Shown: positions 53,752 through 63,241, counted from the stretch's first letter. The stretch is 64,000 nucleotides of DNA from Rhodococcoides fascians NBRC 12155 = LMG 3623 (GCF_001894785.1 NZ_BCWW01000003.1:248001-312000); one strand, 5' to 3'. Numbers and translations: made by a program. Notes: generated from the letters alone by a model not told the origin.

Positions 53752-55037
53752 CAGTCGCCTCCGTTTTCCACGAGTTTGCCGATGTTGAAATCGATTCGGG
53801 ACCAGCCACGCCGCTCGCGGAGGTTCCGGATCAGCAACGACGGAATCTGAAGATGATGTACCAACAGATACGGCAGGGGATCCCAACCGGTGAGGATGGC
53901 GTCCTTGCCTCGAAAGATGGTGCGGAGCCGAGATACTCGATCACCCTCGGTGATCAGACGCCACAGCTCGTGGTAGATCCAGTACGTCGGCCGGGCCGTC
54001 GCACGCGGCACGATCTCGGCATGCCCGTCGTCGAGGTACGCGGCAGCCAGGTCGGGGTGGTCGTAGAACATCGTGATAGCCGAGTGGGTGCGCGGGTTGC
54101 ATTCGATGGCGTAGATCCGTCCGTCGGCGGCGGACTCGATGAAGTCGAACGAAAGCTGCCCGGTGGTGTCGAGCGAGGAGACGAATGTCTCTACCCAGCG
54201 CAGGATTTCGGGCTTGTCCACCATCTCGTAGTTCACCTGGAAGGCGGACGACACGCAGCAGCCGTACACCTGCAGGCGACCCTCGCGCACCGTGCCGTGC
54301 GTGCAGTACTCCTGTCCGGCGATGAATTCCTGCAGGATCCACGGGTCGTTTTCGGTAATGTGCAGGCTCCGGGCGAACGCGGAGTTGCGTTCCGGCGTGT
54401 GCGCGGTCAGCCGTGTCAGATCCATTCGGCCGACCGGGTTGTACGAGATCCGCTTGAGGATGTACTCACGACCCGGCTCGAACTCGAACTCGTCGATCTG
54501 GGCGGGGTCGGTGATGCGCCTGAAGTCGGGAACACGGAGTCCCAATGACGCCGCGTGCTCGGAGAATCGGGACTTGTCGTCGACCATCCGTACGGTATCC
54601 GCGTCGCCGTGGATCACCTCGCAGTGCGCATCGAGGAGTGCACGCGCGTCGGCGTCGTGAATACTCGCGGCCGGGCTTGCCACGGGCACGAAGACGTCGA
54701 CGCCCTCGCGGCGCACGATGTCCAGCAGAGCCTGCGCATATCCCGAATCACCCGGGTCGGGAATGCAATGGAAACGGTCGACAGCGCGGGAGAAACGATG
54801 TCCGGTCCAGCGGTACTTCGCCGATTCCACGAGGATCACCCGATGGCCGGCGAGATGGAAGGACCGTGCGAGTTGCAAGGCTTTGGTCATCTTGCCGCCA
54901 CTGATCAGAATCGTTCTGGGCGAATCGGTTCGATGGGCGACGGGCCGGGTACCTCGCAGCGCCGCCACCCCCACCGCCGCGAGGTCGACGGGGAGGGTGA
55001 CCGTGAGGCCGATCAGCGCCGCAACGGTGCGGATCAT
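53751..55037 (-). CDS. mysC: MysC: ATP-grasp mycosporine-glycine synthase
   Basis: A 428-residue ATP-grasp enzyme that joins glycine to 4-deoxygadusol. A membrane-like stretch heads the protein (VAALIGLTVTLPVDLAAVGVAAL), then TILISGGKMTKALQLARSFHLAGHRVI, ATP-binding REYILKRISYNPVGRMDL, and the metal site AIECNPRTHSA. ATG 55037 overlaps the mysB stop (ATGA). It stands in the order usual for actinobacterial mys clusters (mysABCD, as in Actinosynnema and Pseudonocardia). Confidence 0.92.
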   Translation of the reverse strand: MIRTVAALIGLTVTLPVDLAAVGVAALRGTRPVAHRTDSPRTILISGGKMTKALQLARSFHLAGHRVILVESAKYRWTGHRFSRAVDRFHCIPDPGDSGYAQALLDIVRREGVDVFVPVASPAASIHDADARALLDAHCEVIHGDADTVRMVDDKSRFSEHAASLGLRVPDFRRITDPAQIDEFEFEPGREYILKRISYNPVGRMDLTRLTAHTPERNSAFARSLHITENDPWILQEFIAGQEYCTHGTVREGRLQVYGCCVSSAFQVNYEMVDKPEILRWVETFVSSLDTTGQLSFDFIESAADGRIYAIECNPRTHSAITMFYDHPDLAAAYLDDGHAEIVPRATARPTYWIYHELWRLITEGDRVSRLRTIFRGKDAILTGWDPLPYLLVHHLQIPSLLIRNLRERRGWSRIDFNIGKLVENGGD

Positions 55038-55843
55038 GTGCGCCGGATCAGTGTGACACCGTCGCGCAACGGAATCAGAACCTGTTCCACGCGAGGGTCG
55101 TTCGCGACATAGTCGTTGAACTCGGCGATGGCCCGGCCGTTCTCGTTCGGCTGCGGAGCGTAGGGCTGACCCTGCAACAGGGTGTTGTCGACGGCGATCA
55201 CGGCACCGTCGGAGAGCAGATCGCTCTCGAGCAGGTACTCCACGTACCCGCGGTATCCGCTCTTGTCGGCGTCGACGAACACCAGATCGAACTTCCCGTC
55301 GAGCCCGTGAAGAGTGTCGAGCGCAGGCCCTACCTGCACCGAGATGGCAGATCCTGCAGTCGATTCCGCGAAGCAGGACTGCGCGAACTCGGCCACGTAC
55401 GGATCCACCTCGCAGGCGACGACCTCGCCGCCCGCGGGCAGCGCCTCGGCCATCGCCAACGCCGAGTAACCGGTGAACATACCGATCTCGAGCACCCGAG
55501 TCGCCCGCGTCATGTGCACGAGAAACGCCAGGAAGCGTCCCTCCACATGGCCGGAGAGCATTTCCATCTCCAGGGGCCCGGAACCGGAGACCACGTTGCG
55601 TGATCCCCAATCCGCAGAGCGGGTCCGCGACGCCAACGTGGCCAGTGCCGCAGATTCCGAGGTGGTGCAGGTGTCGAGATACGGGTCGAGTCCCGCGGCG
55701 AGATCGCGGGCCCGATGAACACGGGTGGTCAACTCGTCGGTCACCCCGGCGTCGGCGTCGAGTAGCGAGGCTATCTCGCTGAGCTCGCGCGCCAGGATCG
55801 TCGTCGGGGTGACCGGACGCGGCGTCATGGCTGCATCGGTCAC
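55034..55843 (-). CDS. mysB: MysB: O-methyltransferase of the mycosporine pathway
   Basis: A 269-residue SAM-dependent methyltransferase of the caffeoyl-CoA OMT type. The SAM motif is [21 protein letters not shown], the acidic strand VVACEVDPY, and the metal/active motif [12 protein letters not shown] with [11 protein letters not shown]. It should methylate demethyl-4-deoxygadusol to 4-deoxygadusol. GTG 55843 overlaps the mysA stop (GTGA); an inner ATG at 55828 is possible. Confidence 0.92.
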   Translation of the reverse strand: MTDAAMTPRPVTPTTILARELSEIASLLDADAGVTDELTTRVHRARDLAAGLDPYLDTCTTSESAALATLASRTRSADWGSRNVVSGSGPLEMEMLSGHVEGRFLAFLVHMTRATRVLEIGMFTGYSALAMAEALPAGGEVVACEVDPYVAEFAQSCFAESTAGSAISVQVGPALDTLHGLDGKFDLVFVDADKSGYRGYVEYLLESDLLSDGAVIAVDNTLLQGQPYAPQPNENGRAIAEFNDYVANDPRVEQVLIPLRDGVTLIRRT

Positions 55844-57051
55844 GGCGTGGGTGCGGTGAACATGTCGAGACCCTCGCCCGCCCGTGGGAAGTCCAGACAG
55901 ATCTTCTTGTGCAACGACAGGACGTCGGCCAGTTCGCGAGGTTCCAGGTCGTTGAGGAAGCGGCAGGTGCCGATCGGGTCGGGCACCGCGGCACGCAGAA
56001 TCCCGTCCCGAGTCTTGAGGATGGATGCTGTTGCCTCGGTCAGCAACTCGGGTGTCAGGTACGGGCTGTCCAATGCCAGTCCGATGCTGCTCATGACTCC
56101 GAGCACGCGGTCTCTATCAGCCGTCGACAGGTGGCCGCGTTGTTCGGCGACCGTCGTCGACAGGGCCATGTCGATGTTGATCGCGTGGCCGTGAAAGAAC
56201 GGCGCGGGCGGCGTGAGCTCGAGCGTGGGACTCCACGTGTGCCCGAATGCAATGACTCGGTCGAGGTCGATCTCGTGCAGGTTGGGTGCCTCGAGCTCGA
56301 GCATCGTCGCGATTGCCGAGTACGTCAAACGGTCTGCGACCGAACGCAACTCAGGAGTTCCGTCGAGGTGGCCGAACCGGGTGCGTAGCAGTTCCGGGCC
56401 GTACTGCTCGAGCAACTCGAAGATCTCGAGGTTGCCGACCACGGAGATCTTGATGAGCTCCGCCATCCCGTTGCGGACCTGATCCTCGGGCAATGTGCCG
56501 AGGAAGGAGAAGTCCAACAGCACCTTCTGTGAGGCGTGGTAGGCCCCCAAACGATTCTTGTGCTTGCCGTAGTTGACGGCCACCTTGATCGAGACGCTCG
56601 CATCGATCAGGCCGATCAACGTGGTGGGAATGCGGATGTAGGGAGTGTTTCGGCGGTAACTCGCGCACGCGAAACCGGCTACGTCCGTGGTCAATCCACC
56701 ACCCACCACGAGGACCGGCTCGGTTCGCACGAGACCGAACGCGTCGAACTCGCCGACGATGCGCTCGAACGTCTCCAGTGATTTCGCGGTCTCCGCAATG
56801 TGGACCGGCACCACTGTCAGGGCGATACCGTGGTGATCGAAGTATGCACCGATCCGGTCGCCGTAGATGGCGTGCACCGATTCGTCGACAACCATCAGGG
56901 CGCGCCCGTACGGACGGTAGCTGTCGGCCAATTCGGTGTTCTCGATCGCGAACACTCCGTCGACGTAGATCAAGTCGTATTCGATCCGCTCGTATCCCTC
57001 GACACGAAACGATCTGTCGCCGGCGACGACCTGGGCCTGAAGATTACTCAC
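55840..57051 (-). CDS. mysA: MysA: sugar-phosphate cyclase, demethyl-4-deoxygadusol synthase type
   Basis: A 403-residue dehydroquinate-synthase-fold cyclase that makes demethyl-4-deoxygadusol from sedoheptulose 7-phosphate. NAD site: [13 protein letters not shown] (residues 115-127). Zinc ligands by position: Glu198 (MAELIK), His271 (FGHTWSP) and His287 ([12 protein letters not shown]). DDGS is preferred to 2-epi-5-epi-valiolone synthase because of the mysB, mysC and mysD genes right behind it. ATG 57051 is preceded by CAGGAGCAACAAGTG (GGAG). It is the first biosynthetic gene, 57 bp after the HAD-like gene. Confidence 0.93.
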   Translation of the reverse strand: MSNLQAQVVAGDRSFRVEGYERIEYDLIYVDGVFAIENTELADSYRPYGRALMVVDESVHAIYGDRIGAYFDHHGIALTVVPVHIAETAKSLETFERIVGEFDAFGLVRTEPVLVVGGGLTTDVAGFACASYRRNTPYIRIPTTLIGLIDASVSIKVAVNYGKHKNRLGAYHASQKVLLDFSFLGTLPEDQVRNGMAELIKISVVGNLEIFELLEQYGPELLRTRFGHLDGTPELRSVADRLTYSAIATMLELEAPNLHEIDLDRVIAFGHTWSPTLELTPPAPFFHGHAINIDMALSTTVAEQRGHLSTADRDRVLGVMSSIGLALDSPYLTPELLTEATASILKTRDGILRAAVPDPIGTCRFLNDLEPRELADVLSLHKKICLDFPRAGEGLDMFTAPTP

Positions 57052-57108
57052 TTGTTGCTCCTGAGATGGATGAAGGATCGGGCAAAATGCTCACTCCGCA
57101 GGCTCCGC

Positions 57109-57774
57109 TCAGGCTGAAATCAGGGCGCGGACGCGCTCGGGATCGAGTGCATCGACGGTGTCGGTGGCCGAGCCGAAATCGGTACCGGCAGTGTTCTCGT
57201 TCGGGAACGCGACACAGGTGACGCCCGCTGCCGCTGCCGCCTGCACTCCACCGGCGTTGTCCTCGATCGCCACACTGTCGGACGCGTTCTCGCCCAACGT
57301 CTTCAAGGCGAATTCGTACGACGCGGGGTCGGGCTTGCCAGCGTCGACCGACGAGGCGTCGACGATGATGTCGAACGAATCGGCAGTGAGCTCGGGAGAC
57401 AGGGCAGCGAGCAGTGCGTCGATGTTCTCTCGCGAGGTCGTGGTCACGAAGCCGACCTTCAACCCGTTCGCTTTCGCGGAGTCGATCGTGTCGGCCACGC
57501 CCGGTCGCGTCTTGACGTCGGATTCGCCGATCAATCGCTGGAAGATCTCGGACTTGGTGGCGTGCACTGCGGCCGCGTCCACCTCGGTTCCGGTGCTCGA
57601 CGCGTATTCGCTGATGCGGTCGGCACCACCGTTCGATCCGAGCATGGACCGATAGTCGTCCTGCGACCAGTTCCAGTTCAGATCGTGGGCGGCGAAGGCC
57701 TCGTTGAACGAGCGTCGCTGTAGCTCGGAGGTGTCGACGAGAGTGCTGATGGAGCCGAACAGAATTGCGGGCAT
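57109..57774 (-). CDS. HAD-fold protein lacking the catalytic aspartates
   Basis: A 221-residue HAD-IA protein of the beta-phosphoglucomutase/CbbY shape. Motif I should read FDxDGTL, but here it is FGSISTL (residues 6-12): both catalytic Asp residues are gone (Gly7 and Ile9). The rest is intact: motif II VTTTS, the motif III Lys in DAGKPDP, motif IV VAIEDNAGG, and a helical cap. It cannot work as a normal phosphatase, so a binding or regulatory role is likely. It leads the mys operon, and relatives that stay active dephosphorylate cyclitols. AAAGG precedes ATG 57774. A promoter likely lies in the 115-bp gap before it. Confidence 0.88.
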   Translation of the reverse strand: MPAILFGSISTLVDTSELQRRSFNEAFAAHDLNWNWSQDDYRSMLGSNGGADRISEYASSTGTEVDAAAVHATKSEIFQRLIGESDVKTRPGVADTIDSAKANGLKVGFVTTTSRENIDALLAALSPELTADSFDIIVDASSVDAGKPDPASYEFALKTLGENASDSVAIEDNAGGVQAAAAAGVTCVAFPNENTAGTDFGSATDTVDALDPERVRALISA

Positions 57775-57889
57775 GGGTGCCTTTCGGAGCGAGAGACGTT
57801 GTACCAGCAAATGTCTCGCGCCAGCGCGATGGGTGGGTTGGTTCGGGGGGTATGCCCCATCGGCACCGAAAGGGAAACCTTCGAATTTT

Positions 57890-59413
57890 CTACCGTGTGC
57901 TCGCCTGTTGGCCGCGCAGTATCGGAGCCGCCAGAACCGTCGGTGCGGATCGCCCGCGAAGGGTCACGGACCGACCCGATTCCCACAGTTGCCGCTCGTC
58001 CGAGGTTGCGTGTTCGAGCACCGTCGACGATGTGAGCACGTCGGTGTCGGGGTCGTCTTTTGCGAGATCGGTGAGCCGCGCAGCCTGATTCACCGTGTCG
58101 CCGATGACGGTGTACTCGAAACGGGACTCGGCCCCGATGTTGCCGGCGATCACCGGCCCGTACGTGACGCCGATGCCGATCTCGAATCCGCCGTCGGCTC
58201 GAAGCGCGGCGGCGAGGGTGCGTGCAGTGCGCAGCGCCGCGGTGGCCGGGTCGGGATGATCGACCGGAGCGCCGAAGATCAGCAGGGCGGCATCGCCCTC
58301 GAACTTGTTGACGAAGCCGCCGTTGCGCTCGCCGTGTTCGACGACCACTGCGAAGAATCGATTGAGCAGGTCCACGACCGTCGCGGCGGATTCGCGCTCG
58401 GCCAGTGCGGTCGAGCCGACCAGGTCGATGAACAGGACGGCGACGGTCCGGTTTTCGCCGCCGAGACGGGGCGCGCTGGCCAACGCGCGCTGGGCGACGT
58501 CGTGGCCCACGTGCCGGCCGAACAGCGAACGGAGTCGCTCCCGCTCGTCGAGACCGACGACCATCTTGTTGAACCCGTTCTGCAGCCTGCCGATCTCGGA
58601 CGCGTCGTAGACGTCGACGCGGGTATCGGTGGCACCGGCCTCCACTCGCTGCATGGCAGAGCTCACCTGCTGCAGCGGATCGGACACCGAGCGACCGACG
58701 AGGAACATGCCGCCGAAGCCGACGACGAGGGCGATGGCAGAGAGCGAGACCATCGCGGGGGACAGGTCGACGTCCGGGGGTATGACGGTATCGATCAGTC
58801 GGCCGAGTCCGATCAGCCCCAGCCCCAGGATGGGAATGGCCGTGCTCAGTACCCAGATCAGGACGACGCGCAGTTTCACGCCGAGTGCCGCGGCGTCGGT
58901 GACCTCGCTGACCTCCATCACAGCCGCGGTGATCGGCCGCAGGGTGCGTTCGGCTACCAGGTAGCCCAGCGAGCACGTCGCCAGTCCGCCGAAACTGACG
59001 GCGATGGCCACGATGATCGACAGTGCAGCCCCGGCCGAGGCGTTGACGCCGACGAACACCGCCACACCGAGGGCCCACAACAGAACGTGCACGCCGAGTT
59101 GCCGGAGGGGTAGCCGGATCACGGCGATCGTGGTCTCGTCCGACGGCGTGCCGCCGGTGTGCAACCACTCGACGAGCGGTCTCGCGACGCGAAGTCCGAG
59201 CGCGATCCCTATACCGATCGCGACCGGTAGGTAGACGAAGAACGCCAGGTAATTTCGGTCGGACAGGATCTCTTCGGATCCGACCGGCAGCGGCAGGATG
59301 AACCGCGCCAACACGAAGACGATGACCGCCCCGATGGCGTTGGCCGACACCATTCCCGCCGCGTAGAGGCGCATCGGGGTGCGGGCGAGGGCGGACCTCA
59401 GTGCTGCGATCAC
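57890..59413 (-). CDS. membrane adenylate cyclase with HAMP domain (class III)
   Basis: A protein of about 507 residues. Six hydrophobic segments in the first 280 residues are followed by a HAMP domain (VGRSVSDPLQQVSSAMQRVEAGATD) and a class III cyclase domain. There the metal Asp residues are in VLFIDLVGSTAL and NKFEGDAALLIFGAP (the Lys before EGD marks ATP use), and the transition-state Asn in TVIGDTVNQAARL. It would make cyclic AMP. GTG 59413 is chosen because an earlier Met would overlap the divergent gene; its ribosome site is weak. Confidence 0.87.
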   Translation of the reverse strand: MIAALRSALARTPMRLYAAGMVSANAIGAVIVFVLARFILPLPVGSEEILSDRNYLAFFVYLPVAIGIGIALGLRVARPLVEWLHTGGTPSDETTIAVIRLPLRQLGVHVLLWALGVAVFVGVNASAGAALSIIVAIAVSFGGLATCSLGYLVAERTLRPITAAVMEVSEVTDAAALGVKLRVVLIWVLSTAIPILGLGLIGLGRLIDTVIPPDVDLSPAMVSLSAIALVVGFGGMFLVGRSVSDPLQQVSSAMQRVEAGATDTRVDVYDASEIGRLQNGFNKMVVGLDERERLRSLFGRHVGHDVAQRALASAPRLGGENRTVAVLFIDLVGSTALAERESAATVVDLLNRFFAVVVEHGERNGGFVNKFEGDAALLIFGAPVDHPDPATAALRTARTLAAALRADGGFEIGIGVTYGPVIAGNIGAESRFEYTVIGDTVNQAARLTDLAKDDPDTDVLTSSTVLEHATSDERQLWESGRSVTLRGRSAPTVLAAPILRGQQASTR

Positions 59414-59468
59414 TGGCGCTTCTTCGTTCTCTGCACGCTCGAACTCTAGGTGCCCCGACGAAAAGAAT

Positions 59469-59486
59469 TCGGGCGATTCTGCCCGA
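59469..59486. promoter_or_regulatory. inverted repeat in the cyclase/AurF divergent gap
   Basis: TCGGGC, spacer gattct, GCCCGA: perfect 6-bp arms in the 154-bp divergent gap. TAATCT at 59515-59520 to its right could be a -10 box for the AurF-type gene. The repeat is placed to act as its operator. Confidence 0.45.
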
Positions 59487-59567
59487 GTGACTATCTGTGT
59501 CGACAAGTACCTGGTAATCTCCGTAACAGCTAACCACTCCTGTTCGACGATGAAAGGAACGACGGCG

Positions 59568-60473
59568 ATGACCAGCACACTCTCCAGGAACGATGTCCTC
59601 GAGCCCGAGGATGTTTCCGCACGTTTGCTCGATTCCGCCGCCCAGCTGTCGTACGACCCGGCCGAAGAGGTCGACTGGGAGGCCGATCTCGATCCGTCCC
59701 TCTACGGTCTCAATCCGGAGTGGAGCACGCTCTACGGCACGAAGTTGTGGGACGAGATGAGCGAAGAACAGCGCATCACGCTCACTCGCCACGAGGTCTG
59801 CTCGATCATGAGCACCGGCATCTGGTTCGAGATGATCCTGCAGCAGATGGTGTTGCGCGATCAGTACTGCAAGGACTCGTCCAACTCGGATTTCCAGTTC
59901 GCGCTCACCGAGATCGCCGACGAGTGCCGTCACTCGATCATGTTCGCTCGGGCCTGCCAGAAGATGGGCATCAAGGCGTACCTGCCGCGCCGGTCGAGCA
60001 TCGAACTCGGCCGCGGATTCAAGGCCCTGGCCTCCGCCGAGGTCGCCTACGGCGGCATCCTCGTCGCCGAAGAAGTTCTCGACGTCATGCAGCGCGACTG
60101 GATGCGCGGCGAGAACGTACTGCCCCTCGTGCGCACCACCAGCAAGATCCACGTCGTCGAGGAATCGCGACACATGACCTTCGCGCGCGCGCAGATGCGT
60201 GAGGACATCGAAGGCAAGAGTCCGGCTCGCCGCAAGGCCAGTGCGCTCGTCGTCGCGATCGCCGCTCGACTGATCGTGTCCAACATGGTCAACAAGGAGG
60301 TCTACGCAGCAGCGGGCCTCGACGTCGACCGTGCGGTGAAGGAAGCGAAGAACAACGCCCACCACCACACGATGATGCGCACCTCGAGCGAGCATCTGAT
60401 GGCATTTCTTCTCGACTGCGGTTTGATCACCAAGCCGGCGGAGATGATCTACCGTCGTCTGCACATGCTCTGA
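59568..60473 (+). CDS. AurF-like diiron oxygenase
   Basis: A 301-residue non-haem diiron protein of the AurF (p-aminobenzoate N-oxygenase) family. The iron ligands are in helices with FALTEIADECRHSIMFARACQ and HVVEESRHMTFARAQ, plus the early Glu in LTRHEVCSIMSTGIWFEM. The length and order match the family. The substrate could be an aromatic amine, but many actinobacterial members have no known product. AAAGGA precedes ATG 59568. It is followed 53 bp later by an FprB-type ferredoxin reductase that could feed it electrons. Confidence 0.92.
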   Translation: MTSTLSRNDVLEPEDVSARLLDSAAQLSYDPAEEVDWEADLDPSLYGLNPEWSTLYGTKLWDEMSEEQRITLTRHEVCSIMSTGIWFEMILQQMVLRDQYCKDSSNSDFQFALTEIADECRHSIMFARACQKMGIKAYLPRRSSIELGRGFKALASAEVAYGGILVAEEVLDVMQRDWMRGENVLPLVRTTSKIHVVEESRHMTFARAQMREDIEGKSPARRKASALVVAIAARLIVSNMVNKEVYAAAGLDVDRAVKEAKNNAHHHTMMRTSSEHLMAFLLDCGLITKPAEMIYRRLHML

Positions 60474-60526
60474 CCACACTGTTCGAGAAAACACTGTTCG
60501 AGGCCGTGAAGGACATCCGATAACCC

Positions 60527-62020
60527 ATGCCGTTCGCGATCACGCAGAACTGTTGCAACGACGCATCCTGCCTGTCGGTGTGCCCGGTCAACTGCATTCA
60601 TCCGACCCCCGACGAGCCGGATTTCGGTAAGACCGAGCTGCTCTACATCGATCCACGATCGTGCATCGACTGCGGTGCGTGTGCGGATGCGTGCCCGGTC
60701 GACGCGATCACCCGGGTGTCCCGTTTGACTCCGGACCAGCAGATCTACGCCGAGATCAATGCGGATTACTACCGCGACAAGCCGGCGGTTGCGGAGTGGG
60801 GTGAGCCGCGCTTTCCGGTGGCGACGGTCAACGAGCTGCCTCCGGTCAGCATCGCCATCGTGGGCACCGGTCCGGCGGCCTGCTACACCGCGCAAGCCCT
60901 GCTGCGCGTGCCGGGAACCACGATCACGTTCTACGACCGGCTGCCGACCGCAGGCGGTCTGGCGCGCTACGGCGTGGCACCGGACCACCTCGGCACTCGA
61001 CGCATCAGCGAGCACTTTCGTGGAATCTTCGCGCACCCACGCGTGACGATGAAGCTCGGCATCGAGGTGGGCAAGGACGTCGATCACGTCGAGTTGGCTC
61101 GAAAGTTCGACTCCGTCGTCTATGCCGTCGGTGCCGACAAGGACCGAGCGCTCGAGATTCCCGGTGTCGATCTCGACAATTCGGTCAGCGCGCGCACCCT
61201 GGTCGGCTGGTACACCGGGCATCCCGACGTCCCCGCCGACGCCATCGATCTCACGGGCGTCGACCGCGTCACCATCATCGGCAACGGCAACGTCGCCCTC
61301 GACGCCGCGCGCATTCTCACGGCCGATCCCGATTCTCTGAACGGAACCGAGATCGCCCCACACGCGTTGGCAGAGCTCCGTCGCAATCGCGTGCGAGAGG
61401 TGGTCGTCCTGGCTCGACGAGGACCGGAGTTCGCGGCATTCACACGATCGGAGTGCAAGGCGCTCGTCGATCGCGCCGGAGTCGACGTCGTCGTGGCGGG
61501 ACCGGACGGAATTTTCGACGCGATCGACCGGCTGCCGTTGTCCGCTCCCGCATCGGCGCTGGCCGGCGCGGCCCGAGTCGATCTCGGATCCGGCGCGCAC
61601 GGGCGTCGCGTCGTGTTCGCCTTCGGGCGGGCACCTTCTGCTGTGCATGGGCAGGGCTCGGTGGAGTCCATCGAGGTGGGAGTGGGTGAACACGCGGTCA
61701 CTCTCCCGACGGAGCTGGTGCTGCTCGCGATCGGTTATCGCGGAACACCGTCGCCGGGCGTCCCGTTCGACGACATCACCGGCACCATCCGTAACGAGGG
61801 CGGCCGCGTCACCGCAGCCGACGGCACTCCGGTGCCCGGGTGTTACGTGGTGGGGTGGGCCAAGCGCGGCGCGACCGGTGGCATCGGTGACAACAAGATC
61901 GATGCCGAGGAAACAGCCGAGGCGTTGTTGGCGGATGTACCCACTCGCGGTACCCGGCCGCTGGGCTGGTACGGCAAGGTCAGTGCCGCCTTGGGAGACC
62001 GAGTGTCGCGAGCACGCTGA
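60527..62020 (+). CDS. fprB: ferredoxin fused to NADP reductase, FprB type
   Basis: A 497-residue two-part protein. Residues 1-75 form a ferredoxin: Cys residues in NCCNDASCLSVCPVNC and in CIDCGACADACP for two iron-sulphur clusters. The rest is an adrenodoxin-reductase-like flavoprotein with IAIVGTGPAACYTA (FAD) and VTIIGNGNVALDAARIL (NADP) and the late GWAKRGATGGIGDNK. It matches mycobacterial FprB. It gives electrons from NADPH to oxygenases; the AurF-type enzyme before it is the obvious partner. Confidence 0.94.
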   Translation: MPFAITQNCCNDASCLSVCPVNCIHPTPDEPDFGKTELLYIDPRSCIDCGACADACPVDAITRVSRLTPDQQIYAEINADYYRDKPAVAEWGEPRFPVATVNELPPVSIAIVGTGPAACYTAQALLRVPGTTITFYDRLPTAGGLARYGVAPDHLGTRRISEHFRGIFAHPRVTMKLGIEVGKDVDHVELARKFDSVVYAVGADKDRALEIPGVDLDNSVSARTLVGWYTGHPDVPADAIDLTGVDRVTIIGNGNVALDAARILTADPDSLNGTEIAPHALAELRRNRVREVVVLARRGPEFAAFTRSECKALVDRAGVDVVVAGPDGIFDAIDRLPLSAPASALAGAARVDLGSGAHGRRVVFAFGRAPSAVHGQGSVESIEVGVGEHAVTLPTELVLLAIGYRGTPSPGVPFDDITGTIRNEGGRVTAADGTPVPGCYVVGWAKRGATGGIGDNKIDAEETAEALLADVPTRGTRPLGWYGKVSAALGDRVSRAR

Positions 62021-62119
62021 CCGGTCGGTATTTCCCAATTCTGTTCATGTTGTGTAGCAGTCTCATTCGAGTCTGAGCAATTCCGGCGCGCGGCAGGCCG
62101 CCCGGGGTTACCGTTGAGT

Positions 62120-63217
62120 ATGGCTGAACGGGGGGCCAAGCCCCAGGTTTCTTTTGTGAGACGGACGATGCTGCGCGCAGTCCGGTCGTTGTTCAATCCG
62201 CTCCGGCCCGACGACTACCTGTCGATGATCAATCCGCTGTGGACCACTCGTGAGCTCCGCGGCAAGGTCGAACGTGTGGTTCCCGAGGGGTCCGAGGCCG
62301 TGTCGGTGTACATCCGTCCCGGTTTCGAGTGGCAGGGCCACACGCCGGGCCAGTACGTACGGCTCGGGGTGTTGATCGACGGCCGCTATCACTGGCGGGC
62401 GTACTCCCTGACGTCCGATCCGGACCCGGAGGACGGGTTGGTCAGCGTCAGTCCCAAGCTGGTGCCGTCGGGGACCGTGTCGCCGTATCTGGTGGGCACC
62501 ATCAGAACCGGCGACATCGTCCGGCTCAGCGAGGTCGAGGGTGAGTTCACGATTCCGAGTCCGGTTCCGGACAAGATGGTGTTCATCAGCGCCGGCAGTG
62601 GCATCACGCCGATCATCAGCATGTTGCGATCCCTGGATCATCACGACCAGGTCCGTGACGTGGTCGTGGTGCACTCGGTACACAACCGTGAACAGTTGAT
62701 GTTCGCGGACACGCTCGAGGAACTGGAAGCCAAGCACGACGGGCTGACGGTGAAGCTACGCATCACCAGTGACGAAGGTCGAATGAAGGCGTCGGAACTG
62801 GACGAACTGGTCCCGGATTGGCGTGAGCGAGAAGCATTCTGCTCCGGTCCGGGCGAGCATCTCGACGATCTGCGCTCGTACTGGAAAGACCAGGGCGAGT
62901 CGGAACGCTTCCATTACGAGAGTTTCCAGCCCGTCATCGGCGGTGGAGACGATGCTGGTGAGGGCGGAACCGTGCGCTTCGTCAACAGCGAGAAGGACGT
63001 CGAGTGCGACGGCGGCACAACGATTCTCGCCGCGGGCGAGGAAGCCGGCCTGGATTTGACGTACGGCTGCCGAATCGGCATCTGCCATACGTGCGTAGGT
63101 ACCCTGAGGAAGGGGCGTTTACGTGACCTACGTAACGGGGATATCTCCGAACCTACGGGGCAAGCGGTTCGGATCTGTGTCAACACTGCTGAGGGCGACA
63201 TCGAAATCGAACTCTGA
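62120..63217 (+). CDS. flavin/2Fe-2S reductase for the acyl desaturase (Rv3230c-like)
   Basis: A 365-residue reductase. FAD site: WRAYSLTSDP; NAD(P)H site: FISAGSGITPIISM; C-terminal ferredoxin with Cys in YGCRIGICHTC and in RICVNTA. It resembles mycobacterial Rv3230c, the redox partner of desaturase DesA3. ATG 62120 is preferred over a TTG at 62114; no strong ribosome site is present. It lies 24 bp before the desaturase gene, which supports the pairing. Confidence 0.92.
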   Translation: MAERGAKPQVSFVRRTMLRAVRSLFNPLRPDDYLSMINPLWTTRELRGKVERVVPEGSEAVSVYIRPGFEWQGHTPGQYVRLGVLIDGRYHWRAYSLTSDPDPEDGLVSVSPKLVPSGTVSPYLVGTIRTGDIVRLSEVEGEFTIPSPVPDKMVFISAGSGITPIISMLRSLDHHDQVRDVVVVHSVHNREQLMFADTLEELEAKHDGLTVKLRITSDEGRMKASELDELVPDWREREAFCSGPGEHLDDLRSYWKDQGESERFHYESFQPVIGGGDDAGEGGTVRFVNSEKDVECDGGTTILAAGEEAGLDLTYGCRIGICHTCVGTLRKGRLRDLRNGDISEPTGQAVRICVNTAEGDIEIEL

Positions 63218-63241
63218 TCTTCCATTCGAACAGGGGAATGT

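Noticed and set aside
53751..55994. A single 747-codon frame that would fuse extra sequence to MysC
   Set aside because: The first 319 codons lie over mysB and part of mysA in a wrong frame; the ATG overlapping the mysB stop gives a normal MysC.
55840..57051. A 2-epi-5-epi-valiolone synthase for an aminocyclitol antibiotic
   Set aside because: No cyclitol kinase, aminotransferase or glycosyltransferase is nearby, and the O-methyltransferase and two ATP-grasp genes follow in mys order.
57678..60494. Very long open frame on the minus strand (about 938 codons)
   Set aside because: It runs across the AurF gene in antisense and through the cyclase gene in a wrong frame, is Arg/His-rich, and has no recognisable domain; a GC-rich shadow.
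60449..62038. Minus-strand open frame of about 529 codons opposite fprB
   Set aside because: Antisense to an unmistakable FprB protein.
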